From assembly GCA_015499995.1 (NCBI GenBank), contig JADNRV010000101.1, forward strand, positions 124,001 through 188,000: DNA of 64,000 nt. Reading direction: 5' to 3'. The notes below the pieces were generated by a model that was given only the letters and a program-made list of their open reading frames with translations, did no database searches and had not been told where the DNA came from. The translations under genes were made by a program, and so were the position numbers. Below, piece after piece: positions 62,268 through 64,000 of this stretch (within the stretch, counting starts at the first letter, position 1; each line of letters begins with the position of its first letter). The DNA is from Flammula alnicola (Eukaryota; Basidiomycota; Agaricomycetes; Agaricales; Strophariaceae).

Positions 62268-63896
62268 TTAACAACCCATGTAGGTATAGTCTTTATAGGT
62301 ACTCCACTCGAGATTCTCTTCTTCCTCCTTAGGGGTGTCACGGTACACCAAAACCGCGATCTCGTCCACATTTTCAACACTCACAGGCGGGCAGAGTTGG
62401 AGCCGCCAGGAGAGGAAGCGCTCGATAGTATCGAGGTCTTCATATTTGAGAGGTTCAAGTCGGATGGTGTGGAGCGAGGGAAGGGGTATGTTGGCAGTGC
62501 TATTCTCCTCCGAGTCTAAACTGTGAATGTCGAGCACTTCAAGCATGACCCCGAGGAAGGTCGGCGTGGTGTGCATCTCTTCTATGGACGAGAGCGATAA
62601 CAGGAGGCGCTTGAGGTCGACAATACCGCTGCTAGACATTTTGGGAATGCCAATGTCGATATTGACCGTCTTGATCGATGATGGAAATTGACACTGGGAG
62701 ATAACATCGAGGAGAAGATGATAGACCAATGATGTGCCTATCGACTCGGGTCGTCTGTCCCCGCCGATATCAACGACAAACGCGTCCTGATATTCTGAGT
62801 ATATGCTCTCGAAATGAGGTTGTGCAGCTTCCCCAAGAAGATCATGCCGCAAATAGAATCTGTTGTCGGCCAACTCTATACGAAGTCCTTGGTGATGGGC
62901 GCCAGTATTTTTTGTGCCGTTTAGGAAGTAGCTCTGTACGTACGCCATTAAGCCGTTGCGAAAAGTATCCAACATGTCTCGTGGGAGCGTAAAGTCAAAA
63001 AGAAAGCTGTCGACGTCCACGTTGAGCTCCACTGTGGCACATCCAGGAGCCGCAGTTGTATTTCCAAGAAAGAATGCTGCGACAGGAAGGGTAACGTCCA
63101 GACGGAGCTTGCGCAGTTGTGGGAGTGTTATGAAGGGAATGCGAGGCAGATAATCATCGAGCTCAGCCCCGTCGAATCCTAAATCCTGTATAGTTAAATC
63201 CTCGAGCAAGGGCATTTTTGCAAAACCTTTCAGTAAATCATAAACATTGAGTTCACCTTCCAAGGTGAGGGTCCGGAGTTGGTGGAACCAGGGTGTGTTA
63301 AGATTAATGTTGATATTTCTGCACGACAATTGGAACTCGCGTAGAGCAGGTGCGTGGTTGGAGAACAAAACGGAAGTGGGAGATGCTAATACCGCCGGGA
63401 TGAAGCTTGAAATTTCGAGAGAAAATGACTCCAGATAGGGCATCGCATTCTGAATGCCGCCCCACAGGGCTTCGTTGATGGATGTCGCTGCTAGTTCTGT
63501 TATTGCGACGTCGAACCTCCGAATCCTCGTCCAGTCCGCAGGAAGAAGTACGGAAAAGAAGAATCTTAACGCATTCCCTTCATTGACGGACACAAGGATC
63601 CGTCCTGTCACATACAGAGGCGCACTGCCGGTCCTCTTCAGGACTTCGTTTCTCCACTCATCATCCGGCTGTGCAAGGAGATTTAGGTCGATTATCCTAC
63701 CCCAGATGGAGGCGGAGTCGAGCAGTATCTCCCTCCATAAACTGCAGACATGTGAGGTCCAGACTGTGGTGGTCAGAGCCTTACAAGACGGCCCTGTGCC
63801 GGCACCGGTGTCGGCCAATTCTGCGTTCATGCAGAAGATGTACCACAAGATGTCGCGGTTGAGCTTTGCGACACCGGAGATGGACGAGGAAGCCAT
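62268..63896 (-). CDS. F-box-like protein
   Basis: About 542 residues from the ATG at 63896 (MASSSISGVAKLNRDILWYI); the frame is open to 63974, but the upstream Met lacks similarity to the usual start. The N terminus is F-box-like: VAKLNRDILWYIFCMNAELA, then TVWTSHVCSLWREILLDSAS and IWGRII. This is followed by irregular leucine-rich text such as RRFDVAITEL, LESFSLEIS, LREFQLSCRNI, LRTLTLEGELN, LLEDLTIQDLG, LRKLRLDVTLP. This arrangement is typical for agaricomycete F-box/LRR-like families. It belongs to another subgroup than the pair at 48958 and 58581 (no Cys cluster). The partner and target are unknown. Confidence 0.75.
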   Translation of the reverse strand: MASSSISGVAKLNRDILWYIFCMNAELADTGAGTGPSCKALTTTVWTSHVCSLWREILLDSASIWGRIIDLNLLAQPDDEWRNEVLKRTGSAPLYVTGRILVSVNEGNALRFFFSVLLPADWTRIRRFDVAITELAATSINEALWGGIQNAMPYLESFSLEISSFIPAVLASPTSVLFSNHAPALREFQLSCRNININLNTPWFHQLRTLTLEGELNVYDLLKGFAKMPLLEDLTIQDLGFDGAELDDYLPRIPFITLPQLRKLRLDVTLPVAAFFLGNTTAAPGCATVELNVDVDSFLFDFTLPRDMLDTFRNGLMAYVQSYFLNGTKNTGAHHQGLRIELADNRFYLRHDLLGEAAQPHFESIYSEYQDAFVVDIGGDRRPESIGTSLVYHLLLDVISQCQFPSSIKTVNIDIGIPKMSSSGIVDLKRLLLSLSSIEEMHTTPTFLGVMLEVLDIHSLDSEENSTANIPLPSLHTIRLEPLKYEDLDTIERFLSWRLQLCPPVSVENVDEIAVLVYRDTPKEEEENLEWSTYKDYTYMGC

Positions 63897-64000
63897 TGGA
63901 AATGAGAGTCGATTCTGATGTGAATGGATGATAGTGGAGGGAGAGTTGAACCAATTTTTTTTAGGGATTTTCATTCCTCGTCGCCCGACATTGTTCAGAA

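Overview
The window is nuclear DNA of a mushroom-type basidiomycete (Agaricomycetes). Genes are split by many introns of about 45-70 nt. There is a fungal-type histone H3 gene broken into small exons, a NACHT-WD40 NLR, a HET-domain protein, several F-box proteins, WSC-domain relics and typical fungal transposons. No function was checked by search; all calls rest on reading motifs.

Positions 1-38000 are an accessory, transposon-rich region. (i) 1-7876 is a nearly complete Ty3/gypsy chromovirus. The window starts inside its left LTR. Its two LTRs are identical over the 414 bases that can be compared, yet its pol is broken by TGA stops and frameshifts. Its primer-binding site is complementary to the predicted transcript start, as in self-priming Tf1-type elements. 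(ii) It sits in a minus-strand gene (copy A, 7877-9550) that also carries a 422-bp hAT MITE with a perfect 8-bp target duplication. A better-preserved paralogue (copy B, 34104-36226), with duplicated upstream DNA, lies about 27 kb away. (iii) Six WSC-domain loci lie at about 10.6, 11.2-11.6, 12.4-13.9, 19.1-20.3, 31.5-32.6 and 32.7-33.5 kb. All look like pseudogenes, and three share a stop at the same codon. (iv) Other elements are a 2.17-kb element with identical 204-bp terminal direct repeats and one large ORF, a hAT transposase tail, an ORF1-only LINE with poly(A) and a 13-bp target duplication, and a 1.77-kb TIR element. (v) Among these lies an apparently intact NLR (26237-30538) with eight nearly identical WD40 repeats. 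Two smaller minus-strand genes look like helical-domain proteins related to NLR or cell-death effectors.

Positions 37600-64000 are more gene-like. They hold a small unknown gene, a CDP-alcohol (choline/ethanolamine) phosphotransferase, a single-pass membrane protein ending in a PPxY motif, a HET-domain protein, a short-chain dehydrogenase, two related F-box proteins about 8 kb apart in opposite orientation, histone H3 (with an apparent 1-nt deletion), a third, multi-exon F-box protein and a further F-box-like protein at the right edge. Between the last two lie a TA-flanked MITE and a composite pseudogene patch joining a copied F-box exon to the 3' part of a histidyl-tRNA synthetase gene.

The NLR, the HET protein and the helical-domain genes point to non-self recognition and programmed cell death. 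The clustering of decayed duplicates and young insertions suggests a fast-evolving accessory segment joined to a more stable housekeeping segment.
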